Shown here: positions 10,430 through 23,038 of the stretch, in pieces | Numbering within the stretch: position 1 is the first letter of the stretch | How the letters are laid out: every line of letters starts with the position of its first letter | Source: Diphasiastrum complanatum | Lineage: Eukaryota; Streptophyta; Lycopodiopsida; Lycopodiales; Lycopodiaceae | Reading direction: 5' to 3' | Length of the DNA stretch: 64,000 nucleotides | Assembly (NCBI GenBank): GCA_029204225.1 | Contig: CM055108.1 | Location: forward strand, 10,612,461-10,676,460 | Made by a program: the position numbers and the translations under genes | Notes under the pieces: model-generated | Databases searched by the model: none | Told to the model about the DNA's origin: nothing | The model's input: the letters and a program-made list of their open reading frames with translations, nothing else

Positions 10430-12200
10430 TCCCTTTTGATCCCCATCACAAAAGGCCTTGAACTTGGTAGATATGTACTCACCATCATTGTCACTCCTTA
10501 AGCACTTGATCTTTGTGGAAAATTGGTTCTTCTTTGGGGAAAATTGGTTCTTCTGTGCATTCTTGAACTTGATAAAGACATCATACACTTCATCCTTGCT
10601 CTTTAGTAGGTAGATCCAACAAAATATACCAAAATCATCAATGAAGGTTACATACATCTTAACTCCACTATTGCTAATTGTAGTAAATCCATGAATATCC
10701 GAATGTACAAGTTGAAAAGGCTTTGTAGATCTAATATAAGGTAGTCTATGTGACTTGACAAATCACAAGACTCACAAACATGATTGATGCCACTTAAGGA
10801 ACTTGGAAGACCTATCACAACCTTCTTTCTAGCCATTACCTCCAATGACTTGAAGTTGAGGTGTCCATCCTTTTATGCCAAACCTCTGGAATAGGTATTT
10901 GCTCTCTTGCAACACATTTAACTTGGTTATCAATAGCAGAAGCATCTAGTTTGAACAACTTTCCTTGCCTTTTACCTTTTCCAATCAAAAAATCCTTCCT
11001 TTTGATCATACAAGCATCTCCATCAAACTCAACCTTGAGGCCTTTACTTAGCATTTGACTCACACCAAGAAAATTCTTGGTAATAGATGGAATAAACAAG
11101 ACATCCTCCAAATGAACATTCCTATTTGTAGAGAGAGAAATAAGAATTGTGCCAATCCCTTTGATTGCACAGTCACCATCATTGGCCGTGTAGATCACCC
11201 TCTTGTCATCTCCATATGCCAACAAAGAAGTGAAGTACTCTTTGTGAAAAGTCATGTGTGAACTTGCTCCACTATCAATCCACCATGGATCTAGATCTCC
11301 ATCATTAGCAAGCATACATGAAGACATAACAAAAGCATTATCATTTGCATCTTGAACATCCAAACCATCCTCATCAAGAGTAAGATTACCTTGCTTGTGT
11401 CCTCGATCTCTCTTCTTCTTGTAGCACTCACTTGAAAAGTGTTCTTTGATGCCACAATAGAAGCACTTGAGCTTTGATCTATTTTTATTTTTGCCATTTG
11501 AAGAAGCAACCAATTGATCTTGCCCTTTAGACTACTTACTTTTGCTTTTGCCCTTGAATTTGACCTTTATGAACATAGCCTCCTCTTGAAGTGTCGATGT
11601 AGATCCACCTCTTGCTTGAAGCCTATATTCTTCATTGATCAAGGTCCCGTGAAGATCCATCAAACTTGGCAAAGCCTTTTTAATAGCAATGCTTTGAACA
11701 ATGTTAGCATGAGCATCCAAAAATCCATTAATAATCACTTGAACAAGCTCTCCTTCCTTAATGCTTTCATCAATGCAAGCCAACTCATCATTCAATGCTT
11801 TCATCCTCAAAAGAAAAGTACTTGGACTTTCTTCATTCTTTAACAAGAAAAGATTATCCTTATTAGAGTCAACACTCTAGAAGTAGACTTGGATTCATAA
11901 AGCTTCTTCAATGAATCCCAAACGTCCTTAGATGAAGTACACTTACCAACTTCCTTGAGAAGCTCATTGGTAACATTCATCTTGATAATGTGTAGATCCC
12001 TTTTGGCCCTCTTATCATACCTCATTTGATCTTGTTGTGTTGCTGGTCTCTCCTCCAAACCTACAACAATTTCCAAAACATCATTCATCTCAAGAAGTGA
12101 TGACATTTTGACTTTTCACAATGAATAGCTACTTGACGTAAGCCTATCATTGTCTTCCAACATGACTCCAACTTGACTCCACTTGATGTTGTCATGTAGC
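10430..12200 (-). pseudogene. degenerate minus-strand copia gag-protease-integrase
   Basis: On the minus strand a gag region (MSSLLEMNDVLEIVVGLEERP, HIIKMNVTNELLKEVGK) lies at 12170-11530. A CCHC knuckle (CFYCGIKEHFSSEC) and a protease with WWIDSGASSHM lie within 11513-10836. The GAG-pre-integrase start (VWHKR) then breaks. Integrase pieces (FIDDF, CLRSDNDGEY) lie at 10657-10440. RT and RNase H are absent: the element stops at about 10430-10440. Several frameshifts and stops disable it. It is a close relative of the intact element at 45479-51907. Its primer site at 12778 and LTR fragment at 12790 lie upstream on the same strand. Confidence 0.88.
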
Positions 12201-12777
12201 AATGACCTGATCTTCTTTTCCAGCCTGTTTGCAAATCACTCCTTGAGAAACAACAAATGTTTTTAAAAGAAATAAAAAAGATTTGAAAGTATCTCAAAAA
12301 TTCTCTTCTAGCACTTATACCAAGCAAATCGACATATAGAATCATGAAATCTTGATCAACCTATGATCTATCCTCAACCTAATGAGTTTTGCCACTTTCT
12401 AAGATCGAAACACACTCAAGTGAAGTACAACAACCTCACTATCTAGAGATCCAATCAAAATTAGAGTTTTGACAAAATCACAAAAAATTGATTATTCCAA
12501 ATCTACATGCAAAGGCTGAACATTTGACATGCAATCTATTAGCCACCACTTAGGCTTATCCAATGATCCAAAAATCGGCCAAATCCAGTGTGTGAATTCA
12601 GAAATTGGAATTGATCAAATTTATGAACTAATATAGGGTTTTGATCTACAAAAGATCCAATCTACAAAAGCAAAAAACTTGATTTTGGTGTAGAATCCTC
12701 TCTAGCATGCTCTAGCCTTGATATCTTCAACAAATCATTAATAGATATGATTTCCTCCTTCATAACCTAAAACACAA
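12201..12777 (-). other. untranslated leader of the minus-strand copia
   Basis: This lies between the primer site and the first recognisable gag codons of the minus-strand copia. No coding domain is visible, as expected for the 5' leader of this family. Confidence 0.55.
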
Positions 12778-12789
12778 GCTCTGATACCA
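12778..12789 (-). other. primer binding site, initiator-Met tRNA type
   Basis: The minus strand reads TGGTATCAGAGC. It abuts the LTR terminus CA at 12790-12791 and marks the 5' end of the decayed minus-strand copia. Confidence 0.85.
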
Positions 12790-12860
12790 TGTGAAGGATT
12801 TCAGATCAATGATGATCCAATCCATAAAGTGATATTGGGTTACAAAAGAAGCTACTCTAC
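12790..12860 (-). repeat. 5' LTR fragment (~71 bp) of the minus-strand copia
   Basis: Only the end of the LTR next to the primer site remains (plus strand TGTGAAGGATTTC onward). Long-LTR sequence replaces it from 12861. Confidence 0.6.
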
Positions 12861-13385
12861 CGTATCCTGGGACAGCAGCAGTATGTCGTCGGGACCAATG
12901 GCTTGTGGTTCTGAGTGTTCCTTGCATGAACGTGAATGGGTTAAGCCTTGGGGAACGTGGCTCTAACCTGTCGGCTGAGTTGGATGGCTTGCTTGGGTGG
13001 AAGTTACTTGTTTATGGCTGTCCAATTTGTAGTGGCGCCAGGTTGGCTTCCAATGCTCGTGACGAAGCTTTGAATTGGTTAAGTCTGATGTAAGTCAGAC
13101 GACTTGCTTGGAATGGATGTTATTCGTTTGTAATGAAGCTTTGAGTTAGTTGAATTTGATGTATGTCGGACAGCTTGCTTGGAGGGAAGTCACCTACATT
13201 GGGGCCCCCGGTCTGGCATGGCGCTAGGTCGGATCTCAATGTTGGCTTCCGAACTTCAAATTGGTTAAGTTTGATCGTTGTTGGCGAGTTGGCTGCTTGT
13301 ATGTTAAGTGGGTTTGGACGACAAGAATTGAAAGCCAGGAAGCTAAGTCATGGTTCTCGACTCCCTTTGGGATGCCTGTGCTATA
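12861..13385 (+). repeat. 3' half of a long LTR (copy A)
   Basis: This matches the second half of the solo LTR (about 6155-6752), from CGTATCCTGGGAC to a decayed terminus GCTATA in place of GCTACA. No primer site follows. The matching first half of the LTR appears at 16431-16893, after the internal region. Confidence 0.75.
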
Positions 13386-13402
13386 GCATGCTAGCACCAA
13401 CA

Positions 13403-14144
13403 TGTAAGACATTTGACCAATAAGCTGAAGTACAAGAATTATTTAAGAAGATGAATTCATATTGTTTGAGTTATTTCAAAGTTACAAGACAACACAATAT
13501 GAAAAAATATAGTTCCAAACCACATTAGTGGATGAAATAGATCTTGGGCCAATTCGGTTGCACATCTAGAAATAGCTAGAAGATAGAAATCACTACTTTA
13601 TGCATGCTAGAATTTAGAAATGCACAAAAACTTAGATATGACTTAGAACTATCCCTGTCCATACAATAGCAGTCTGAGTATAGTACCTCACACATGTGGA
13701 TCCAAGATCTACAAAATCAATATTCTACACATAGAAAACCAAGATATCAAGAGAGAAACACATGAGATGGACATAGAAACATAAGAGATGAATTCTCCAC
13801 AATGAAAGAAACTATGATGATTATTTCTCCATGTAGGTACAGATATTTATAGCTTTCAAAATATCATTTGGCCACTTGCCCCAAACTTGACCTAATTTGG
13901 AAACTTCTCGATACTTCATCAAAAACCTAGAAAATCTAGTCTAGATGCAATGTACCAAAGTTAGCCAATTAGAATGGGTCCAAATCTGACCTCATCCACT
14001 TATCCACTTGCCAAAAATAGTAAATCCAATATTTAGGCCCTTATTGAAAAATATGAAACTATCTCTAGGTTGAGATTTCAAGTTGGCCTCCAAAAATGCC
14101 AATAAACCAACAAAACTAACAAAACTAGCTGACAAATTTTTATA
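13403..14144 (-). repeat. minus-strand copia-type 3' LTR (~742 bp)
   Basis: On the minus strand a purine tract GAAGAGGGAG is followed by TATAAAAATTTGTC; the TG start has become TA. A minus-strand TATAAATA lies near 13850. A CACACATGTG near-palindrome at 13689-13698 lies about 150 bp downstream of it. The right terminus at TGTAAG (13403) is inferred. The copy B equivalent is 32491-33232. Confidence 0.65.
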
Positions 14145-15430
14145 CTCCCTCTTCAACTAGTTTTACCACAAAACTTTGATCCATCTTTATGAATGATCTC
14201 CATCCTAAGTATATACCTCCTTCCTATGGTTTTATAGTAACTTCCATTACTGATATAATAGAGAATAGTGTTTCACTATTGGATGTTTCACTATTTCTTA
14301 CATCAATTTTGCACATCAAGATATAAGTAGAACATGAAGAGCCAAATAGAATGTAAATGTAATGATTCCTCCATGCTTCAAACTTTGAACTCTCTGGAAA
14401 ATAACAGTAGCCAAACAATAATTGATAGTTATCATCCAAGCTTGAATGTCTCCTCCATTTTTGTCCTTGAGATGTATCCTCCATGAAAATATATGTATGA
14501 GCCTCCATCTCCATCTTGCCATAAGATATCATCAACACTTAATGACTTGATCATGAATGAGTGATATAATGAGCCTCCAATAGCTTCATTTTCATCAACA
14601 AAACCAGCCAAGAATGCTAGTACAACTCCAACAACAAGATATTGCAAGACAATGTAGCTAGTTTCACCATATCTAAGAGTTGACAATTTGCACACATTCA
14701 CATGAAATAGCTCAAACCTGAGATAGAACAAGTAAAGTAAACTTTAACAACACTTCCTTGCTACTCCCTTGACCCTACTTGAGTCTTCAATAACCTGCAA
14801 AAACAAATCCAAAGTATATTTGCCACTTGACTTCCCTTGTTGCTCTTGACTTCCCTTGTTGACTTTCCTTGTTGCTCTTGACTAGCTCCAAATTGCCACC
14901 TTCTCTTTTGTGTAGTTGAAGCCCTTTGAGATCAACCTCTTGAACTTTCACTTGATCATCAAAGCCATTGAACAAAAAAAAAAGGTTTTAGATTCATTAC
15001 TTGCATCCATTCCTTGAAAACCATCGTCCACTTGGGATGGCTATCTTCGGAACTGAAACCCACTGAGCATGGGTGATATCTTGTGTCAGTTGAGTTTTTC
15101 TCAAAAGGCAAAGGACTAGGGTCCTCTTTAGAGATTGGCAACAAGTTAAATCAAGCCAAAATCCTAGTAGATGGAAAGCAAAGTGTTGGAAAGGCTCTTG
15201 TTTGAGAACTCTACTCTAAGTCCAGTCAACTAATTTTATAAGTGGGAGGAAACTATCACACACACCTCTCCCTTGTTGAAAATCTTGAATGAAAGTTGAT
15301 CAAAATGGGGGCAAATTCAAGGTGACCTAGCCATACTCACACGAGTAGGGACAAACTTTGGACCTAATAAGTTGACAAGTTCTTGTTGTGGAAAGGAAAG
15401 CCTGTTATAGGCTTCTCTAGACCAACAATG
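14145..15430 (-). mobile_element. internal region upstream of the minus LTR, with unknown reading-frame remnants
   Basis: Reading on the minus strand, the block ends at the purine tract 14154-14145. It carries short frames without known domains at 14731-14432, 14538-14224 and 14975-14787. A motif VKGVARK near 14755 recalls VKRKGVARK in the unknown ORF at 60799-61530, likewise upstream of a purine tract and LTR. This may be a shared non-pol accessory region, but the similarity is short. The captured-fragment block (15200-14959) is at the far end. Nothing here encodes a recognisable enzyme. Confidence 0.45.
14959..15260 (-). pseudogene. captured gene-fragment-like block, antisense copy (copy A)
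   Basis: This is homologous to 3255-3690: the same LLPIS-EDPS and DTRYHPCSV-FSSE-HPK peptide, preceded on the minus strand by a decayed TATA region (ATAAAATTAG at ~15228). Relative to the long-LTR element, the fragment is antisense here and at 3.3 kb, so it was probably present in the family ancestor. No protein family was recognised. Confidence 0.4.
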
Positions 15431-16418
15431 ATGAGGAGACATAATGAGTACGCTAACTTGTGTTATGTGTAAAGCAGCTGATCAACAAAGGAATTGTGAG
15501 AGTTGAATCTTGCACGAGAGACATGGTACTTCAAACAAACGCTAAGAGACAGTTCATATTGGAATCGGACTAGTGCAAACTCTAGTGTATGTGTCTGATT
15601 AAAAGAGAGCTACTTGAAAACTCTAGGTGCATGTGTCTGATTCAAAGAGAGCTGCTTGAAGCCAAGCGAGATGTACACTTCTTGTTTTGACTATGAGGAC
15701 CACCAATGATGGAATTGTGAAATTCATGTTTTGCGTGACAGACATGGTGCTTCAAACAAAAGCGAAGAGATAGTGTATGCGGATCAAACTGGTGCGTCCC
15801 TTCGCTCTCCACTAGGTCAATGGTTACATTTGGGTTGATTCAAAGACAACTACTTCAAGCTAAGTGAGAGGTGCATTGCGGAGTACTCAATCTTTGCCTA
15901 CCTTAAAGAGCCAAAAGAAAAAGTATCAAGATCAGGCCGAGACAACGGGATAAATCAAGGTGCAAAAGCAGAGCACAAGGTGGACCATAAAGTGGGCAAT
16001 CAACGATAAATCCTTTGGCTCAGGGAGTCCTGATACCTGCATAGAAATGATCAAATCTGGAGCTCAGGGACATCAGGACATCAGGACATCAGGAGCTCAA
16101 AGCAGTTCCAAAGTCAAAAGTCAGAAGCGAAAGGGAAAACATTTCAACAAAAAGCCTTTATCACTAGTTAATAAGGTTCTTGGGTTTTATGTAAGCGATA
16201 TAAAATCTACGCTTTTCCCAGACAAAGCAATTTTTTCAAGTTATGTAATTTTTCTAAATAAAAAGCTGAGCCTCCGAGTTGTGGTATACCAACTACAATT
16301 ATAATTAAATGTGGCCAGTAAATTGAGTACTGTGCCAAGTAGCTTAAATGTAGTTAATTTTAATTGGGCGGCACCTTTGTTTTAATATGACATCTGATGA
16401 GGACATCACATTTTATAA
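15431..16418 (+). mobile_element. 3' internal region of the long-LTR element, non-coding
   Basis: Short diverged direct repeats around GCGAAGAGATAGT and CAAAGAGAGCTACTTGAA occur, with no protein domain. The frame 15960-16304 has no recognisable product and is not kept open in copy B. A run of ACATCAGG repeats lies at 16066-16092. The stretch ends at the purine tract before the LTR start. Confidence 0.5.
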
Positions 16419-16893
16419 AGGTGGGGTGGATGTTGTAAAGCTAGCTTTACAATGCAAGCTTTGCTTCCAGCGCCACTGGCACCAACATTGTTCTCGGCAC
16501 CAGCAGTGCCACTGCTGCTCCCGGTGTCACCGATGCCGCTTCCGATGCCCCTATGACCAGAATCTAGCCAACACCAAGTTCCTATAGCTGAAAAACTTTG
16601 ATCGGTTCTAGCGAGGTCTAGAGAGCTTGGATCTTTGTGAAATCACCTCACACGATCTAGGCATGATTAAAGGAAGCCTAGGGATCAGTAAATTCTAGAG
16701 AGAGAAAACTCTCTAGAGAGAGAGGTATGAGAGAGAAAATGACTTTCTAGAACACTTGGTATGAGGGGAGGTGGTGAATCCCACCAAAACTATAGGGGGA
16801 TGCAAGTTGCAACTTAAGGCGAGCCTCAACCAAGTCTCAGCTCCCCTTGCTGGAATGTTGTCCTGGTGTCCGCCTTGGCATGCCAGCTTGCCA
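16419..16893 (+). repeat. purine tract and 5' half of a long LTR (copy A)
   Basis: AGGTGGGGTGGA (16419-16430) directly precedes TGTTGTAAAGC at 16431, the LTR start seen at 5508. The LTR sequence is recognisable for ~460 bp, then stops near 16893 at TGCCAGCTTGCC. The second half of the LTR is found instead at 12861-13385, before the internal region. Confidence 0.75.
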
Positions 16894-17230
16894 ATGTAGA
16901 AAAATTAGCATCTACACACAAACTGAGATGAAAACTCTAATAGGACTTGATCAAACATGAATCATAAGATAAAGTATTGTTGTTGTCCATACAAAACCAG
17001 CAAGATACTGTATTTCACAAGTGTGGATCCAAAAATAGCAAATATAGATCATTCTACACATATAATTGCATGCAATCACAAGTATAGTGCACCAATGGAT
17101 AGTAGAACCCAAGAGAACCATGTATAAGCATGAAATGAGATATATAAGAGAGAATGATCAAATTAGTTGAATCTTTCACACTACAGTCACTCAACTATGA
17201 TTCTTCTTAGGCTCGACCGGATAATATAGA
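16894..17230 (-). repeat. minus-strand copia LTR fragment
   Basis: It begins TGTAGAAAAATTAGC on the plus strand. It shares with 13403-14144 the order CCATACAA, a CACA-TGTG near-palindrome and GTGGATCCAA. No coding sequence is present. The right limit is approximate. Confidence 0.45.
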
Positions 17231-17369
17231 TGATATACCATGGCTTATGCCTCTTGATCCTATCCCTTGACTTGAAAGTTGTTAAGATGGAATTGGTCTA
17301 AAGAATGTGAGTGCGCACTCCAAAAGAAGCCTTAGCTCAATCCGCTATTCTAAAACCACCATTTTTCAT

Positions 17370-18960
17370 GTTCACCAACAGTGACTGAAATATGTATCAA
17401 CTATTGTCTAGCACATATATGGGAAAAAGTCTATCACCCAATTATCATTCATAGGAAGGAAGTGAAGGCATCAGAACTAAACTACACAAAAGTAGAATAG
17501 ATCTGTCTAGGCTTAGCATATGTGGCAATGAAGTCCCGTCATTACCTCTTGCATAGACGAATAACTTTCTTTACAAAAAGTGAAGCCGTCGCCCTATTAT
17601 TGAATAGGCTAGAGCCACTAAAATGCCTTATAAAGTGGATACTTTTGTTACGGGAATTCAATTATGATTTGTAGAGCAAACCCCCTCAATTAAAAAATTG
17701 GATGATTGTACGTGTGAACTAGGAACTCTCACTAGTGACAATGACATTTGGGAAGATGATCGCATGAAGATCTACTGAAGGTCAATATTACCATGATCCC
17801 TGAATGGTATGCCAATTTAGCAACTGACTTATCCACTCTAGAATTACCTAATTCCATGACACCTCAAGAAAAGAGAAAGTTACGATTAAAGCTTTACGTT
17901 TCTCATTGATTGGTGGAGCTCTATGCAAAAAAAGAGTTATATCACCATTGCGTAACCCAGAAGAACCTATGTTCATATTAGAAGAGTTCCATATCTCCGC
18001 TTGTGGGATACTGCAAGCTAGATACTGGTGGCCTACAATGTTCAAGAAATTCTTATGCATACAAGAAAAGCTGTGATATCTGTGGAGTAGAATCAAATGT
18101 CAATAGAACATGCACCCTAGTTCCTATACAAGCTCAGTTGCCATTTGAAAAGTAAGGAATAGACCTTATGGGAACTGTACACCCTGTCTCATCTCGACAA
18201 AAACACTATAGCGTAGTTGCTACTGACTATTTTATGAAATGGGCCGAAGCAAGGGCCATAGCTAAAGATAACATGAAAAAGACTGCTTGTTTTCTATTAG
18301 AATAGGTCATAGGACAATTTGGTGCTCTAAGGGAACTTGTATCAGCTAGAGGGACCCAATTCTTGAACAAAACTATGAAAGAACTAACTGATCAGCTGCT
18401 AATTAAGCATAGAAAGAGCACCCCTATCTTTCACAAGCTAACGGAGTGGCCGAGAGCACAAATAAACAACTGTTAGCTATTCTTAGAAAAACTATTCTTG
18501 AGAATCGCGAGACCGGGATAAGAAAATGTATGCAGCCTTGTGGGCCTACAATGTTACTTACAAGACAAGTACTATTCACAATATATGGCTGCTGATAGAA
18601 ATGATTCACTGTGGTCCATGATTTAGGAGAAAGAAAATCCTTACAATAGAGACTAGATACTTTACAAAACAAATGTCAATTGGCTTCCCTAATCCACCAA
18701 GAATCTTTCAAAAAAAGGATGAAAATCATGATAGGAAAATAATCAACTACAAGGTCACTACAGGATAGCTGCTACTATATGCTATGATATTAGACACAAA
18801 TTGATGCCACAAAAATTTGCAAAGAAATGGAATGGACCATATATTATATAGTGTCTTTATGAGAACAATACAACCAGATTAGCAGAGTTGAACGAGACAT
18901 CATTTGACAAGCTTATCAACATCAACAAACTCAAAGCCTATCATATGTGAATATGGGAAA
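17370..18960 (+). pseudogene. Ty3/gypsy pol remnant: RNase H to integrase (copy A)
   Basis: A decayed RNase H tail (KSRHYLL, NRLEPL-K-I-KW-LLL-EFNYDL; clearer in copy B at 36470-36748) is followed by an integrase zinc-binding region (ILQARYWWP). The integrase core then reads GIDLMGTVHPVS, VVATDYFMKWAEA, RELVSARGTQFLN and SQANGVAESTNKQLLAILRKTI. These are Ty3/gypsy, not copia, signatures. Several stops and frameshifts occur. The part after 18033 falls in repeat unit 1 and recurs in units 2 and 3. RT and protease of this strand are absent. Confidence 0.85.
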
Positions 18961-19194
18961 ACTCTTGTATAGTATAAAATAATCTAGTTATATTTTTCAT
19001 TTTGTCTTATAAAATTTAGGCACTAATCCTTTATGGTAGCAAGCGATGTAGACTTTAAGTTTTTCCCTCCCAACCATCAACATTTAATGCAATGGATCGA
19101 GAACCTGACAAGTCCTCCTTACAAAGACAGTATGTAAAGATTCAAGAAAAAGGACCTAGAATACTTTACCCATTAGCACAACTGCTCAACTTGA

Positions 19195-20310
19195 GTGTAC
19201 AAAGTTTTACGTAGAAGACTATTGATTCACTCTAAGGAGTTATGGCAATGGGATAGTACTGATGATGTGTCCTATTTAGCTTTTTTGTGGAGTGAAAAAT
19301 TGGTCAAACGCATCCTTGTGGATTGTGAGTATGAGAAGCCCTACCGATCACGTTACAACTTGGATAGTCCTTTCTTGTACATCAACATAATGACAAACAT
19401 GTTCTATGATGGAGATATTAATTCATGGTGGATTGATAGTGGAGCAAGCTTTCATATGACATGTCACAAAGAGTACTTTACTTCTTTGGTGCCTTGTGAA
19501 GGAGAGAAGAAGGTCATCAACATGGCCAATGGTGGTAAAATTGTTATCAAGGGGATTGATACTATTCCCGTTTTTCTCTCATCTACAAATTGGAATGTTC
19601 ATTTGAAGAATGTTCTGTTCATACCTTCCATTACTAAGAATGTGCTTAGTGTGTGTAAAATGGGATGAAAATGGTTGACAAAGGGTTCAAAGTGGAATTT
19701 GTTGGTGATTCTTGTTTGATCAAAAGGAATGGAGTCTTGATTGCTCAAGGCAAGAGACAAGGTGAGATCTACAAACTTGATGGATTTGTTTGGTTCTAAC
19801 CATGGTTGTTTGAAGACAAAGAAGCAAGTTGGTGAGATCTGTTCAATGTCAAAGTCACAAAGGTTTTCTTATTCTAGATTTAGTCCAAGATCTAAGATGC
19901 CTTTTCATTCAGTACATTTGGATGTGCATTGTACTAGTTCTTTGAGTATTGGAGGAGCAAAGATGTTTGTGACTTGCATCGATGACTTTAGTAGATATTG
20001 TTGGACTTATCTTCTAAAGAGTAAGGATTTCATATTTGATGTCTTTCTCAAGTTCAAGAATGTTGTGGAGAGTCAATTCAACATGAAGATCAAGTGCTTA
20101 AACATGGAAAATGAAGACCTATCAACAAGGTTCAAAAATGTGTGTGGCACATGGGATCAAGAGGGAGCTTTCAAACGCGAAGGTTATACATAGTGTGAAA
20201 GAGAGGAAGACCAGTCTTTTTGAAAGAGCTAAATCCATGAGGGTGAATGTAAATCTTCCTAAGTCTTTTTGGGGGGAGTGCATTAGCTTGATGAAGCCAA
20301 GGCCATCCAA
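19195..20310 (+). pseudogene. copia protease-integrase fragment (unit 1)
   Basis: The first open block reads INSWWIDSGASFHMTCHKEYF (aspartic protease) and PSITKNVLSV. After stops comes a block reading KMFVTCIDDFSRYCWTYLLKSKD and MKIKCLNMENEDLS (integrase core with a decayed second Asp region). A short SFWGECISL then ends the fragment. The zinc-binding GAG-pre-integrase segment is deleted. No gag knuckle, RT or RNase H is present. It resembles the intact element at 47305-51258. It is non-functional. Confidence 0.85.
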
Positions 20311-20319
20311 TTAAAACAG

Positions 20320-20535
20320 AATAGGATGACAAACCAAGAGGTTTGATAACAATAAAATCCATTGTAAAAGGCTTTGCTTGTATGTACATTGTTACATCCT
20401 TTAATTCACCAACAGGCTTTCTTCGTGTCGAATCAACTAATTTGATATGTCTTTGGGTTGGTTGAATATTTGTCAAACCCAAAGCATGAGCCATGTCTTC
20501 CGTTATTATATTGACGCTTGAACTTGAATCGATGG
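20320..20535 (-). pseudogene. gypsy protease fragment, antisense (unit 1)
   Basis: The minus strand reads MAHALGLTNIQPTQ and IDSTRR/VDSTRRKPVGELKD, the flap side of a Ty3/gypsy retropepsin-like protease. It is cut at the tandem junction 20535/20536. The uncut version is at 25705-25290. Confidence 0.75.
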
Positions 20536-23038
20536 GCTACAATGTCTAAGAAATTCTTATGCATACAAGAAAAGTTGTGATATCTGTGGAGTAGAATCAA
20601 ATGTCAATAGAACATGCACCCTAGTTCCTATACAAGCTCAGTTGCCATTTGAAAAGTAAGGAATAGACCTTATGGGAACTGTACACCCTGTCTCATCTCG
20701 ACAAAAATACTATAGCGTAGTTGCTACTGACTATTTTATGAAATGGGCCGAAGCAAGGGCCATAGCTAAAGATAACGTGAAAAAGACTTCCTGTTTTCTA
20801 TTAGAATAGGTCATAGGACAATTTGGTGCTCTAAGGGAACTTGTATCAGCTAGAGGGACCCAATTCTTGAACAAAACTATGAAAGCACTAACTGATCAGC
20901 TGCTAATTAAGCATAGAAAGAGCACCCCTATCTTTCGCAAGCTAACGGAGTGGCCGAGAGCACAAATAAACAACTGTTAGCTATTCTTAGAAAAACTATT
21001 CTTGAGAATCGCGAGACCGGGATAAGAAAATGTATGCAGCCTTGTGGGCCTACAATGTTACTTACAAGACAAGTACTATTCACAATATATGGCTGCTGAT
21101 AGAAATGATTCACTGTGGTCCATGATTTAGGAGAAAGAAAATCCTTACAATAGAGACTAGATACTTTACAAAACAAATGTCAATTGGCTTCCCTAATCCA
21201 CCAAGAATCTTTCAAAAAAAGGATGAAAATCATGATAGGAAAATAATCAACTACAAGGTCACTACAGGATAGCTGCTACTATATGCTATGATATTAGACA
21301 CAAATTGATGCCACAAAAATTTGCAAAGAAATGGAATGGACCATATATTATATAGTGTCTTTATGAGAACAATACAACCAGATTAGCAGAGTTGAACGAG
21401 ACATCATTTGACAAGCTTATCAACATCAACAAACTCAAAGCCTATCATATGTGAATATGGGAAAACTCTTGTATAGTATAAAATAATCTAGTTATATTTT
21501 TCATTTTGTCTTATAAAATTTAGGGACTAATCCTTTATGGTAGCAAGCGATGTAGACTTTAAGTTTTTCCCTCCCAACCATCAACATTTAATGCAATGGA
21601 TCGAGAACCTGACAAGTCCTCCTTACAAAGACAGTATGTAAAGATTCAAGAAAAAGGACCTAGAATACTTTACCCATTAGCACAACTGCTCAACTTGAGT
21701 GTACAAAGTTTTACGTAGAAGACTATTGATTCACTCTAAGGAGTTATGGCAATGGGATAGTACTGATGATGTGTCCTATTTAGCTTTTTTGTGGAGTGAA
21801 AAATTGGTCAAACGCATCCTTGTGGATTGTGAGTATGAGAAGCCCTACCGATCACGTTACAACTTGGATAGTCCTTTCTTGTACATCAACATAATGACGA
21901 AACATGTTCTATGATGGAGATATTAATTCATGGTGGATTGATAGTGGAGCAAGCTTTCATATGACATGTCACAAAGAGTACTTTACTTCTTTGGTGCCTT
22001 GTGAAGGAGAGAAGAAGGTCATCAACATGGCCAATGGTGGTAAAATTGTTATCAAGGGGATTGATACTATTCCCGTTTTTCTCTCATCTACAAATTGGAA
22101 TGTTCATTTGAAGAATGTTCTGTTCATACCTTCCATTACTAAGAATGTGCTTAGTGTGTGTAAAATGGGATGAAAATGGTTGACAAATGGTTCAAAGTGG
22201 AATTTGTTGGTGATTCTTGTTTGATCAAAAGGAATGGAGTCTTGATTGCTCAAGGCAAGAGACAAGGTGAGATCTACAAACTTGATGGATTTGTTTGGTT
22301 CTAACCATGGTTGTTTGAAGACAAAGAAGCAAGTTGGTGAGATCTGTTCAATGTCAAAGTCACAAAGGTTTTCTTATTCTAGATTTAGTCCAAGATCTAA
22401 GATGCCTTTTCATTCAGTACATTTGGATGTGCATTGTACTAGTTCTTTGAGTATTGGAGCAAAGATGTTTGTGACTTGCATCGATGACTTTAGTAGATAT
22501 TGTTGGACTTATCTTCTAAAGAGTAAGGATTTCATATTTGATGTCTTTCTCAAGTTCAAGAATGTTGTGGAGAGTCAATTCAACATGAAGATCAAGTGCT
22601 TAAACATGGAAAATGAAGACCTATCAACAAAGTTCAAAAATGTGTGTGGCACATGGGATCAAGAGGGAGCTTTCAAACGCGAAGGTTATACATAGTGTGA
22701 AAGAGAGGAAGATCAGTCTTTTTGAAAGAGCTAAGTCCATGAGGGTGAATGTAAATCTTCCTAAGTCTTTTTGGGGGGAGTGCATTAGCTTGATGAAGCC
22801 AAGGCCATCCAATTAAAACAGAATAGGATGACAAACCAAGAGGTTTGATAACAATAAAATCCATTGTAAAAGGCTTTGCTTGTATGTACATTGTTACATC
22901 CTTTAATTCACCAACAGGCTTTCTTCGTGTCGAATCAACTAATTTGATATGTCTTTGGGTTGGTTGAATATTTGTCAAACCCAAAGCATGAGCCATGTCT
23001 TCCGTTATTATATTGACGCTTGAACTTGAATCGATGGG
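20536..23038 (+). repeat. tandem unit 2 of 3 (2503 bp)
   Basis: This is a near-perfect repeat of 18033-20535. The junction reads GATGGG/CTACAATG. Unit 2 carries GTCTAAG where unit 1 has GTTCAAG, a change shared with unit 3. An extra A near 21900 breaks the copia protease frame seen in units 1 and 3. Confidence 0.9.
21699..22812 (+). pseudogene. copia protease-integrase fragment (unit 2)
   Basis: Same content as 19195-20310. The protease block WWIDSGASFHM is in a new frame from 21904 because of a one-base insertion, and three bases are missing before KMFVTC. Non-functional. Confidence 0.82.

Larger units (their letters stand above)
18033..20535 (+). repeat. tandem unit 1 of 3 (2503 bp)
   Basis: The unit starts CTACAATG inside gypsy integrase and ends at GAATCGATGGG inside the antisense gypsy protease. 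The next copy begins immediately. It contains gypsy integrase (+), a copia protease-integrase piece (+) and part of the gypsy protease (-). Confidence 0.9.

Noticed and set aside
15960-16304. 114-codon plus-strand frame
   Set aside because: No domain, and the equivalent region of copy B does not keep a frame of this size.
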